This document shows, piece after piece, positions 1 through 5,618 of a stretch of DNA of 6,695 bases. The stretch lies in NCBI GenBank assembly GCA_903860995.1, contig CAIOSS010001259.1, forward strand, positions 1-6,695, given 5' to 3'. A program made the translations under genes and the position numbers. This stretch comes from an uncultured delta proteobacterium. Lineage in GTDB: Bacteria > Myxococcota_A > Polyangia > Polyangiales > Ga0077539. The notes under the pieces were generated by a model. The model had not been told where the DNA came from. It saw only the letters and a program-made list of their open reading frames with translations, and did no database searches. The first letter of the stretch is position 1. Every line of letters begins with the position of its first letter.

Positions 1-211
1 CATCGACCCCGAGCTGTGCACCGAGTGTGTGGGCTTCTACGATCACGAGGCCTGCCAGGCGGTCTGTCCCGTGGAGTGTTGCCTCCCCGATCCGAAGCAC
101 CCGGAGAGCGAAGACGTGCTCATCGAGCGCGCCATCAAGCTCCACCCCGACGACGCCACCCTGAAGACCCGTTCGGCCGCGAACAACTACCCGTCGCGCT
201 TCCGCAAGTGA
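1..211 (+). CDS. YfhL-type 4Fe-4S dicluster ferredoxin, C-terminal part (5' end outside window)
   Basis: Only the last 69 codons are present, with the first whole codon at position 2 and a TGA stop at 209-211. The visible part starts inside the second iron-sulfur motif: Cys6, Cys9, Cys18 and Cys22 of the fragment give the spacing C-x2-C-x8-C-x3-C followed by Pro (CTEC...CQAVCP). This widened x8 spacing is typical of the YfhL family and differs from the usual C-x2-C-x2-C. A further Cys pair (VECC) and an acidic, Lys-containing tail follow, also as in the family. These are small soluble cytoplasmic electron carriers with two [4Fe-4S] clusters; the redox partner is unknown, and the first cluster motif should lie just upstream. 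The stop overlaps the start of the next gene by 4 bases, which suggests co-transcription and coupled translation. The family call is confident, the physiological role is not. Confidence 0.88.
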   Translation, partial: IDPELCTECVGFYDHEACQAVCPVECCLPDPKHPESEDVLIERAIKLHPDDATLKTRSAANNYPSRFRK

Positions 212-978
212 CCTGGCGGCGCCGCGCGGCCCTGGCGGCCTTCGGGCTGACCGCGGGCTGCGCGACCGCGTCTCCCATCCTCGCACCCGCCCGCGTGCTT
301 CGACCCGAGAAGGTCGAGCTCGACCTCGGCAGCGCACTGGTCGCTCCGGTCGGCACCGCCACCCTCGAAGACGCGCGCCGCCCCGGGGCCACCAACGAGC
401 AGATCGTCCGCTCGGCCGTGGCCTACGCCATGGCGCCGCCCGGGGTCGTGCCCTACTTCAACGCCCGCGCGGGCATCGGGCACCGCGCCGAAGGGAGCGT
501 CGGCCTCATCGGTCGCACGGTGCGCATCGGCGCGCGGCGGGAGTTCATCCACGACGGCGACTTCACGCTCAGCGCGGGCCTCGCGGGGCGCTTCGCCTTC
601 ATCGCGGGCGCGCTCGACGGGCTCATGCCCGACTTCGCCGTGCAGCGATCGAGCGTCTACGGCGGCGAGGCTTCGGTGGTCGCGGGCATCACCCGGCGCG
701 ACGTCTACGACGTGTGGTTCGGGCTGCGCGCGGGCTACCAGCACAGCGATGCTACGGTGCAGGCGCTGGCCATCCAGCCGCTGTCCTTCGAGCTCGAGGC
801 GCACCGCGTCGAGGCGGCGGCGGCGCTCGGGCTGCGCGTGGGCTTCGGCCGGCTGTCGGCGGCCATCGAGCTCGACCTGCGCATGGCCTGGTCCGTCGGC
901 GGGCGCTCGGGCGCCGACTCCGTCGACGCGCTCACCTGGGCGCTGGTGCCGGCGGGGGCCATCAGCTGGCGGCTGTGA
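208..978 (+). CDS. Predicted outer-membrane lipoprotein with barrel-like strand pattern, function unknown
   Basis: A 256-residue protein. I chose the GTG at 208, which overlaps the ferredoxin stop (GTGA), because it gives a textbook lipoprotein signal: Trp-Arg-Arg-Arg at residues 3-6, a hydrophobic Ala/Leu/Phe stretch, then the lipobox L-T-A-G-C with Cys18 as lipidation site. The frame stays open back to position 16, but that extension would overlap most of the ferredoxin gene and bury the signal. The mature part alternates polar and hydrophobic residues in short stretches separated by Gly and Arg, for example around 80-130 and 165-256, and ends in a strand finishing S-W-R-L. This resembles outer-membrane beta-barrel or beta-sandwich proteins, but I recognise no named family. 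No SD-like sequence precedes the start, which fits translational coupling to the ferredoxin. A periplasm-facing lipoprotein is the alternative. Confidence 0.8.
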   Translation: MTWRRRAALAAFGLTAGCATASPILAPARVLRPEKVELDLGSALVAPVGTATLEDARRPGATNEQIVRSAVAYAMAPPGVVPYFNARAGIGHRAEGSVGLIGRTVRIGARREFIHDGDFTLSAGLAGRFAFIAGALDGLMPDFAVQRSSVYGGEASVVAGITRRDVYDVWFGLRAGYQHSDATVQALAIQPLSFELEAHRVEAAAALGLRVGFGRLSAAIELDLRMAWSVGGRSGADSVDALTWALVPAGAISWRL

Positions 979-1001
979 CCGCCGTCGCCGCGGCGGCGGG
1001 G
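979..1001. terminator. GC-rich hairpin between convergent genes, candidate bidirectional terminator
   Basis: The 25 bp between two convergent stop codons are almost all G and C and form an inverted repeat centred at 990/991. Bases 982-990 pair with 991-999 with one G-T pair; allowing for a loop, about six stem pairs remain. No T-tract follows on either strand, so it is not a canonical intrinsic terminator. Position and symmetry are the only support. Confidence 0.35.
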
Positions 1002-1003
1002 CT

Positions 1004-2266
1004 TCAGGCCTGGGCGGCGGCGACGATGCGCTCGAGGCGCACGAGCGCGGTGTGCAGCACCGACTCCTCCGGGCCGAAGGAGAAGCGCACGTGGTCGCGG
1101 AAGCGGGATGATCGCCCGATGCGCCGCTTGCCCGGGTTCACGTCGAAAAACTCCCCGGGCACGGTGATGATCTTCTCGGCCAGCGCGGCGCGGAAGAAGC
1201 CCATCCCGGTGTTGAGCGGCGCCGGGAGCTTCGCCACCGAGCCCCACACGTAGAATCCCCCCTCGGGCTCGACGTCGAGGGTGACGCCGAGGGCGCGCAG
1301 CCCGTCGAGCAGGAGCTGCCGCTTGCGGCCGAAGGCACGGGAGATGGCCGTGGTCTCGGCGCGGGCGTGCTCGGCCGTCACGATGGCGCAGGCCGCCCGC
1401 TGCATGGGCTTGGAGCCGCCGCCGTCGAGGAAGGAGCCCGCGCTCGCGACGCCCTCGATGATGGCGCGGGGCGCGACGGTCCAGGTGATGCGCCAGCCGG
1501 GGTAGCGCCAGTTCTTGGTGAGGCCGTCGAAGAGAACCACGGGGTCGCGGTCGACGTCCTCGACGTAGCGCGCGGCGCTCTCCATCGGGGTCGGGTCGCC
1601 CGGGCGGTTCCAGATGTAGTGCGAGTAGAACTCGTCCATGAGCAGGGCGCAGTCGTTCTCGCGGGAGAGGGCGACCCACCGCGCGAGGTCGTCGCCGCCG
1701 ACCACCTTGCCGGTGGGGTTGCACGGGTTGCTCAGCAGGATGGCGCCGAGGCCCCGGCCGACGATCTCTCGCTCCAGGGCCTCCGGCGGAAACGCGTAGC
1801 CCTTGTCGCCCTCCAGCAGGATCGGGATGGGCGAGAACAGCCGGAACACATCCAGTAGCTCTTCGTACGCGGTGTAGTCCGGGAGGAAGTGCCCGAGGTT
1901 GATGCGCCCCAGGGCGGCCGCGGCGCGCAGCAGCGACACCCGCCCCCCGCCCGAGATGGACACGTTCTCGGCGGTGTACTTCGACGGCAGCCCCTTGCGG
2001 TAGAGCTCGTTGTACATCCCCGCGACGCCCTCGCGAAGCTCCCACAGGCCGGGCACCGGCGCGTACTCCTGGTCGTCGAGGGCGATGGGCAGCGACTCGA
2101 TGCGCGCGGGCGCGCCGGGGAGGGGGCCGGTCTCCGGCTGGCCCTGCCCGAGGTTGCACCAACCCTCTGCGCCGAAGCGGAAGCCCATCTTCTGGGCCTC
2201 GGTGGTCACGTAGATCACCCCGGTGCGGGGCACGGCTCGGAATGCGCTGAAGGTGTGCTCGCTCAC
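1004..2266 (-). CDS. Class I/II PLP-dependent aminotransferase
   Basis: A 420-residue fold-type I aminotransferase that would move an amino group between an amino acid and a 2-oxo acid in the cytoplasm; the substrate cannot be read from sequence. Hallmarks in order: a substrate/PLP-domain GQGQPETG stretch near 40-47, S-G-G-G at 105-108, NPCNPTG at 180-186 (Asn183 would contact the cofactor), DEFY at 211-214 (Asp211 for the pyridine nitrogen, Tyr214 for O3'), GLTK at 248-251 with Lys251 as Schiff-base lysine followed by five residues and G-W-R (Arg259 for phosphate), and Arg394 in H-V-R-F-S-F-G as carboxylate-binding arginine. All key residues are present. I chose the GTG at 2266 (S-E-H-T-F after Met) because the open frame upstream to 2476 is Arg-rich and runs into the divergent gene. 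No clear SD is seen. The gene stands alone, convergent with the upstream lipoprotein gene and divergent from the diguanylate cyclase gene. Confidence 0.9.
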   Translation of the reverse strand: MSEHTFSAFRAVPRTGVIYVTTEAQKMGFRFGAEGWCNLGQGQPETGPLPGAPARIESLPIALDDQEYAPVPGLWELREGVAGMYNELYRKGLPSKYTAENVSISGGGRVSLLRAAAALGRINLGHFLPDYTAYEELLDVFRLFSPIPILLEGDKGYAFPPEALEREIVGRGLGAILLSNPCNPTGKVVGGDDLARWVALSRENDCALLMDEFYSHYIWNRPGDPTPMESAARYVEDVDRDPVVLFDGLTKNWRYPGWRITWTVAPRAIIEGVASAGSFLDGGGSKPMQRAACAIVTAEHARAETTAISRAFGRKRQLLLDGLRALGVTLDVEPEGGFYVWGSVAKLPAPLNTGMGFFRAALAEKIITVPGEFFDVNPGKRRIGRSSRFRDHVRFSFGPEESVLHTALVRLERIVAAAQA

Positions 2267-2296
2267 GGCGCGACCATGCCTCAGGTCCGCGCCGCG

Positions 2297-2312
2297 GCGC
2301 CAGCGTTGGCGC
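2297..2312. promoter_or_regulatory. 16-bp dyad (candidate operator) in divergent intergenic region
   Basis: GCGCCAGCGTTGGCGC is a perfect 6-bp inverted repeat around a 4-base centre whose middle CG is also symmetric, so 14 of 16 positions obey two-fold symmetry. It ends 31 bp upstream of the aminotransferase GTG and lies 20 bp upstream of a TTGACG box pointing at the diguanylate cyclase gene. That is a sensible place for a dimeric regulator serving both genes, though it could also form an RNA hairpin in an aminotransferase leader. A second palindrome, GCGCCGCGGCGC, overlaps it at 2289-2300. Confidence 0.4.
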
Positions 2313-2332
2313 ATCGCTGTCTTGCCGGTGGT

Positions 2333-2362
2333 TTGACGCGCCTCCGACCGTCTGCGTACGGT
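2333..2362 (+). promoter_or_regulatory. Candidate sigma-70-like promoter for the FHA-GGDEF gene
   Basis: TTGACG (2333-2338, five of six matches to TTGACA) is followed after 18 bp by TACGGT (2357-2362), a weak TANNNT-type -10. Transcription would start near 2369, about 37 bases before the ATG at 2406. The -35 is good and the -10 poor, so this is a candidate only. Confidence 0.35.
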
Positions 2363-2385
2363 GCCGGCGAGCGATGTCCCATTGG

Positions 2386-2391
2386 TAAAAT
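2386..2391 (+). promoter_or_regulatory. TAAAAT, candidate -10 element just upstream of the FHA-GGDEF start
   Basis: TAAAAT differs from the -10 consensus TATAAT at one position and sits in one of the few AT-rich patches of this GC-rich window. It would give a start near 2398 and an 8-base leader before the ATG at 2406. No convincing -35 is found 16-18 bp upstream. It competes with the TTGACG/TACGGT pair as the promoter of this gene. Confidence 0.35.
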
Positions 2392-2405
2392 CACGACGGT
2401 CGCAC

Positions 2406-3338
2406 ATGCCGCTGGAGACCGCCGATCGCGTGCGCGACACGGAGCGCAACCTCCCGCCGGTCCGCGCGCCCTCCACGCCGCAGGTCCCGCGCCTGGGCTC
2501 GCTGGTGGTGGTGCACTCTACGGACCTTCGCGAGGTCTGCCGGCGCCTCGAGCTCGACCCGGCGGTCGGGCGCTACACCCTCGGCCGGGGCGACGGGTGC
2601 GCGGTGCTGCTCGACCACCCGCGGGTGTCGCGCCAGCACGCCCACGTCGAGCAGCGCGAGGGCGAGTGGTGGCTCGTCGACGACCACAGCACCAACGGGA
2701 CGCTCGTCAACGACGCCCCGACGGAGGTGCGGCGCCTCGAGAGCGGCGACCGCATCCAGGTCGGCGGAACGGTCTTCAAGTACATCGCGGCCAGCGACAT
2801 CGAGGGCCAGTACTTCGCGACCATCCGCACGGCGATGATCACCGACGGGCTCACCCGCGCGCTCACCCACGCGGCCTTCCGCGAGCGGCTCGACAGCGAG
2901 TTTCGCCGCGCGCGACGCTACCGGCGGCCGCTCTCCCTGGTGCTCATCGACCTGGACTACTTCAAGCTGGTCAACGACAGCCACGGCCACCTCGCAGGCG
3001 ACACGGTGCTGCGGGACGTGGCGGGGATCATCCTCTCGCGGGTGCGTCGCGAGGAGTCGCTCGGGCGCCTCGGCGGCGAGGAGTTCGCCATCATCCTGCC
3101 GGAGACCGGGCTCTCCGGCGCGCAGGTGCTCGCGAGCGACCTGCAAGAGCGGGTGCGCGCCGCGCGCTGGGAGGTCGCCGGGGCCACGGTGCAGATCACC
3201 GCCTCCTTCGGGGTGGTCTCGCTGACGACCGCGATGGCCGCGCCGGAGGCCCTGCTCGAGCGGGCCGACGCCCTGCTCTACGCGGCCAAGGGCGCGGGCC
3301 GCAACCGGATGGTCAGCGACGACGCCACCCCGGGCTGA
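2406..3338 (+). CDS. FHA-GGDEF protein, diguanylate cyclase with phosphopeptide-binding domain
   Basis: A 310-residue cytoplasmic protein with no membrane segment. Residues about 57-127 form an FHA domain: LGR at 59-61, V-S-R-Q-H at 74-78 and S-T-N-G-T at 95-99, the residues that read phosphothreonine. Residues about 146-303 form a GGDEF domain: IDLDYFK at 181-187 with metal-binding Asp182, N-D-S-H-G-H at 190-195, and GGEEF at 223-227, an active-site version that should convert two GTP to c-di-GMP. The inhibitory I-site, normally RxxD five residues before the signature, reads R-R-E-E at 214-217, so its Asp is replaced by Glu. I chose the ATG at 2406; a GTG in frame at 2361 adds 15 unremarkable residues and would lie upstream of the TAAAAT box. 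FHA binding would be expected to control dimerisation or location of the cyclase; the ligand is unknown. The gene is divergent from the aminotransferase gene and convergent with the histidine kinase gene. Confidence 0.92.
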   Translation: MPLETADRVRDTERNLPPVRAPSTPQVPRLGSLVVVHSTDLREVCRRLELDPAVGRYTLGRGDGCAVLLDHPRVSRQHAHVEQREGEWWLVDDHSTNGTLVNDAPTEVRRLESGDRIQVGGTVFKYIAASDIEGQYFATIRTAMITDGLTRALTHAAFRERLDSEFRRARRYRRPLSLVLIDLDYFKLVNDSHGHLAGDTVLRDVAGIILSRVRREESLGRLGGEEFAIILPETGLSGAQVLASDLQERVRAARWEVAGATVQITASFGVVSLTTAMAAPEALLERADALLYAAKGAGRNRMVSDDATPG

Positions 3339-3351
3339 GCGCCCGTCAGCC
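3333..3351. terminator. Inverted repeat containing both convergent stop codons
   Basis: GGCTGAGCGCCCGTCAGCC has perfect 6-bp arms (GGCTGA/TCAGCC) around a 7-base loop. The TGA of the diguanylate cyclase is the end of the left arm, and the stop of the histidine kinase is the start of the right arm read on the other strand. An alternative 5-bp stem, CGGGC/GCCCG at 3331-3345, overlaps it. There is no T-tract. It may slow or end transcription from both sides. Confidence 0.35.
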
Positions 3352-4899
3352 GTCCACGGGGATCGCCACCCGGAAGATGGTCCCGGTGGGGACGGCGGCG
3401 TGCACGGTGACGTCCCCGCCGTGGGCCCGCGCGATGTGCTTCACCAGCGCGAGCCCGATGCCCGTGCCGCGCGGCCCGCCGGAGCGCACGGCGCGCCCGC
3501 GGTAGAAGCGCTCGAAGATCTTCCGCGCGTCCTCCGGGTCGATGCCAGGCCCGCGGTCCTCGACCTCGACGATGGCCCGCGGGCCCTCCTGCCGCGCGCG
3601 CACCACGACGGTCTCGGTGTCGCCCGCGTACTTGAACGCGTTGTCGAGCAGGTTGAACAGCAGCACCTGCATCGCCCGCGCGTCGAGCCGCACCGGCGCG
3701 ACCCCGTCGGCGATCTCGGTCACCAGCGCGGGGCGCTCGCGGTGCGCCCGGAACCGAAACGCCTCGGCGTCGCGCAGCACCACCGCGCCGAGGTCCGACG
3801 CAGTGAACTCGTACGCCGCGCGGCCCTGCTCCAGCCTCGCGAAGTCGAGCACGTTCTCGATGAGCGCGCTCAGCCGCTCGCTCTCCCGCACAATGATCTC
3901 CAGGTACTGGGCCCGCTTCTCGGGCGTCGGCGCGCGCTCCCCCGCGAGCATCTCGCCGAACATCCGGATGAGCGACAGCGGGGTCTTGAGCTCGTGCGAC
4001 ACCGTCGCGATGAAGTCGCTCTTGAGCGTGTTGAGCTGCTCCTCCTGCCGCGCCGCGAAGAGGAGAAACGACACCCCTGCCAGGATGACCAGCAGCGACG
4101 CGCCCACGTACGAGCCCTCGACCACGCCCCGGCGCCGCGCGCGCGCCTCCAGCTCCGGCGCCTGCCGCGGGGCCACCGCGAGGCGCCACTTGTAGAGCGT
4201 CGTCGGGAAGCGCGTCGACACCAGGAACTCCCCCGCCGCCGTGAGCGAGCGCCCCACCACGAGGCGGTTGTTCTCGTCGGTGATGTTGAAGCGCCCGCGG
4301 GCGAGGGGGTCGTCGAAGAGCTTCGGCAGCAGCTCGCGGCGGATGTAGTCGAGGTCGGCCTCGAGCACGACGTAGTACCGCCGCCCCGCGGTCTCGCGCG
4401 TGAGGTACGACAGCAGCACGCTGCGCCCGTCGACGGCGCCGTGCCAGTGGCGGTGCGCCCCCAGCGGCTCGCTCGTGAGGTGCAGCTCCGCCCGCAGCCG
4501 ACCGGTCACCCACGCCACGAGCTCGGCGCGGTCGTCGTCGTCGCGGTGCGCCACGAGGCGCAGCGGGCGCATCGCCTCGTCGAGCACCAGCACCGAGCGC
4601 ACCGTCGGCGAGATGCGCTCCGCCAGGTCGGGCCAGCGCTGCGCCAGCATGTCGAGGTCGTCGGGGTTCACGAGGTGCAGCACGGCGTTGTCGCCCGCGA
4701 TCACCGTGGCCTCCACGCGGTCGATCTTCTCGCGCACCAGCAGCACGGTGCTCTCGATGATCGAGCGCTCGCCCAGCGCCGCGAGCGCCGACGAGGTGCG
4801 CCACGACCACCACGCGAGGAAGCCCGACGCCACCACCACCGCCGCCAGCAGCACGGCCCTCAGGGCTACCCGGGCTCGGACGGTCAACACGCCGCGCAT
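3346..4899 (-). CDS. Transmembrane sensor histidine kinase (HisKA-HATPase_c)
   Basis: A 517-residue inner-membrane kinase. TM1 is at about 12-31 after a basic N terminus, an extracytoplasmic sensor region of about 230 residues follows, and TM2 is at about 264-282. The sensor includes an R-Y-Y-V-V-L-E-A-D stretch near 174-182 but no domain I can name. I see no HAMP or PAS domain: TM2 leads almost directly into the dimerisation domain, with SHELKTP at 301-307 and phospho-acceptor His302. The catalytic domain has the N box NLLDNAFKY (416-424), DRGPGI (448-453), the F box FERFYR (462-467) and GTGIGL (478-483). All catalytic motifs are intact, so autophosphorylation is expected. No response regulator is encoded in the window, so the partner is elsewhere. 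The ATG at 4899 follows a GGGGG stretch that could serve as an RBS; a GTG three codons in is an alternative start. It converges on the diguanylate cyclase gene 7 bp away and diverges from the Cys-rich lipoprotein gene. Confidence 0.93.
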   Translation of the reverse strand: MRGVLTVRARVALRAVLLAAVVVASGFLAWWSWRTSSALAALGERSIIESTVLLVREKIDRVEATVIAGDNAVLHLVNPDDLDMLAQRWPDLAERISPTVRSVLVLDEAMRPLRLVAHRDDDDRAELVAWVTGRLRAELHLTSEPLGAHRHWHGAVDGRSVLLSYLTRETAGRRYYVVLEADLDYIRRELLPKLFDDPLARGRFNITDENNRLVVGRSLTAAGEFLVSTRFPTTLYKWRLAVAPRQAPELEARARRRGVVEGSYVGASLLVILAGVSFLLFAARQEEQLNTLKSDFIATVSHELKTPLSLIRMFGEMLAGERAPTPEKRAQYLEIIVRESERLSALIENVLDFARLEQGRAAYEFTASDLGAVVLRDAEAFRFRAHRERPALVTEIADGVAPVRLDARAMQVLLFNLLDNAFKYAGDTETVVVRARQEGPRAIVEVEDRGPGIDPEDARKIFERFYRGRAVRSGGPRGTGIGLALVKHIARAHGGDVTVHAAVPTGTIFRVAIPVDG

Positions 4900-5008
4900 C
4901 CTATACCCCCGCGACGCCCTTGCGCGCCCAGGCCGCTTGGGGTTCTAGTCCGGGCGTAGCACCCGGGTGGCCTCGCTCGTCCCTCGCCTCCCTTCTCACG
5001 CTCCGGGT
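4900..5008. promoter_or_regulatory. Divergent intergenic region between histidine kinase and lipoprotein genes
   Basis: Both neighbouring promoters must lie here or in the adjoining coding ends. Visible elements: on the minus strand TATAGG directly abuts the histidine kinase ATG (4900-4905); on the plus strand CTAGTC lies at 4945-4950, 73 bases before the lipoprotein ATG; and a 5-bp inverted repeat CCGGG/CCCGG with a 7-base loop lies at 4950-4966. No clean -35/-10 pair is seen on either strand. Confidence 0.4.
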
Positions 5009-5015
5009 GGAGGTG
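5009..5015 (+). promoter_or_regulatory. Shine-Dalgarno site deciding the lipoprotein start
   Basis: GGAGGTG is the clearest ribosome-binding site in the window. The GGAGG core ends 10 bases before the ATG at 5024, a workable spacing, while the next ATG at 5030 would be 16 bases away. It favours 5024 over both 5030 and the GTG at 4967. Confidence 0.65.
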
Positions 5016-5023
5016 CGCTGGCA

Positions 5024-5554
5024 ATGCCGATGCTTCGTCGTTCGTGGTGGGTCCTCGCGCTGCTCGGCGTGCTCGCGCCGGCCTGCAAGAGCAAGCAGCC
5101 GGTCAACGGCCAGTGCGTCTTCAACTCCGACTGCGACGAGACCGAGAACCTCATCTGCGCCGGCCGCTACTGCCGTCAGCAGTGCAACCTCGCGGCCCCG
5201 ATGGCGACCCGCAGCCGCGACTGCCCCTCCGGCACGCTCTGCCAGCCCGCCGCGCAGTCCAACAACATCGGCGCCTGCCTCCCCATCGGCGACAACGGGT
5301 ACTGCGTGTACAGCTCCGAGTGCACGCCGCCCTTCGTGTGCCTCATCGACGGCCGCTGCTCGTCCCAGTGCCGCGAGTCCCGCGACTGCGTGGCCATCTC
5401 CCTCGACCCGGGGGCCGTCTGCGTCATCACCGACGACGTCGGCACCTGCTCGTTTCGCGACGGCGGCACCTCCAGCGTGACCGACACCAGCGCCTCCACC
5501 CGGGCCGACGCGGGCCCCGCCGACGCCGGCGGCGGGCTCGACGCCGGGCTCTGA
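5024..5554 (+). CDS. Cys-rich lipoprotein with two eight-cysteine modules and DAG-rich tail
   Basis: A 176-residue secreted protein of unknown function. It begins with two Arg, a Trp/Leu/Val-rich hydrophobic stretch and L-A-P-A-C, so Cys21 is the probable lipidation site; the lipobox is imperfect, with Ala at -3 and Pro at -2. The mature part has sixteen further cysteines in two blocks of eight, at 31, 37, 45, 50, 54, 67, 73, 85 and at 94, 100, 106, 112, 116, 122, 133, 142. Both blocks open with C-(V)-(F/Y)-x-S-x-C-like text and contain G-R-(Y)-C and D-C, so the second looks like a copy of the first. An even count suggests disulfides in an oxidising compartment. Residues 144-176 are rich in Asp, Ala, Gly, Ser and Thr with repeated D-A-G, probably disordered. 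Such small Cys-rich lipoproteins are common in myxobacteria. It precedes the Ser/Thr kinase gene by 64 bp on the same strand and could be co-transcribed with it. Confidence 0.85.
   Translation: MPMLRRSWWVLALLGVLAPACKSKQPVNGQCVFNSDCDETENLICAGRYCRQQCNLAAPMATRSRDCPSGTLCQPAAQSNNIGACLPIGDNGYCVYSSECTPPFVCLIDGRCSSQCRESRDCVAISLDPGAVCVITDDVGTCSFRDGGTSSVTDTSASTRADAGPADAGGGLDAGL
5114..5449 (+). repeat. Tandem eight-cysteine protein modules (internal duplication)
   Basis: Module 1 (residues 31-85) has Cys spacings 5-7-4-3-12-5-11; module 2 (residues 94-142) has 5-5-5-3-5-10-8. The first and fourth spacings are identical and the rest similar in order, with shared opening (C-V-x-x-S-x-C) and G-R-x-C context. 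This indicates an old internal duplication at protein level; at DNA level the copies are well diverged. Confidence 0.6.
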
Positions 5555-5603
5555 CCCTCCACGGCGCCGGGCGGTTGCTCGCGACAAGCCCTCGCCCGAT
5601 CCG

Positions 5604-5610
5604 CTAGTCT
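5604..5610 (+). promoter_or_regulatory. CTAGTCT, possible -10 region of a near-leaderless Ser/Thr kinase transcript
   Basis: TAGTCT (5605-5610) fits TANNNT and ends 8 bases before the ATG at 5619, so a transcript would start at or just before the start codon. This would account for the absence of any SD sequence. The best upstream -35-like string, TTGCTC at 5575-5580, is 24 bp away, too far for a normal promoter. The evidence is positional only. Confidence 0.25.
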
Positions 5611-5618
5611 CACCGACG

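Noticed and set aside
16..207. N-terminal extension of the lipoprotein frame back to position 16
   Set aside because: It overlaps nearly all of the visible ferredoxin gene, is Arg/Pro-rich, and would bury the signal peptide and lipobox that follow the GTG at 208.
735..2162. Long minus-strand frame of 475 codons overlapping the aminotransferase
   Set aside because: It overlaps the aminotransferase on the same strand in another frame and reads as Arg/Pro/Ala-rich low-complexity text without motifs, as expected from high GC.
2267..2476. N-terminal extension of the aminotransferase to 2476
   Set aside because: The added residues are Arg-rich, overlap the divergent cyclase gene and its candidate promoters, and precede the point where the enzyme fold normally begins.
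1889..3505. Long plus-strand frame of 538 codons
   Set aside because: It runs antisense to the aminotransferase and out of frame through the FHA-GGDEF gene; composition is shadow-like and no domain is seen.
3278..4813. Long minus-strand frame of 511 codons overlapping the histidine kinase
   Set aside because: Arg/Ala/Gly-rich without motifs, whereas the other minus-strand frame has every histidine kinase motif.
3400..4959. Plus-strand frame of 519 codons antisense to the histidine kinase
   Set aside because: Strongly His/Arg/Pro-biased text from GC-rich codons read backwards; no domain and no start signal.
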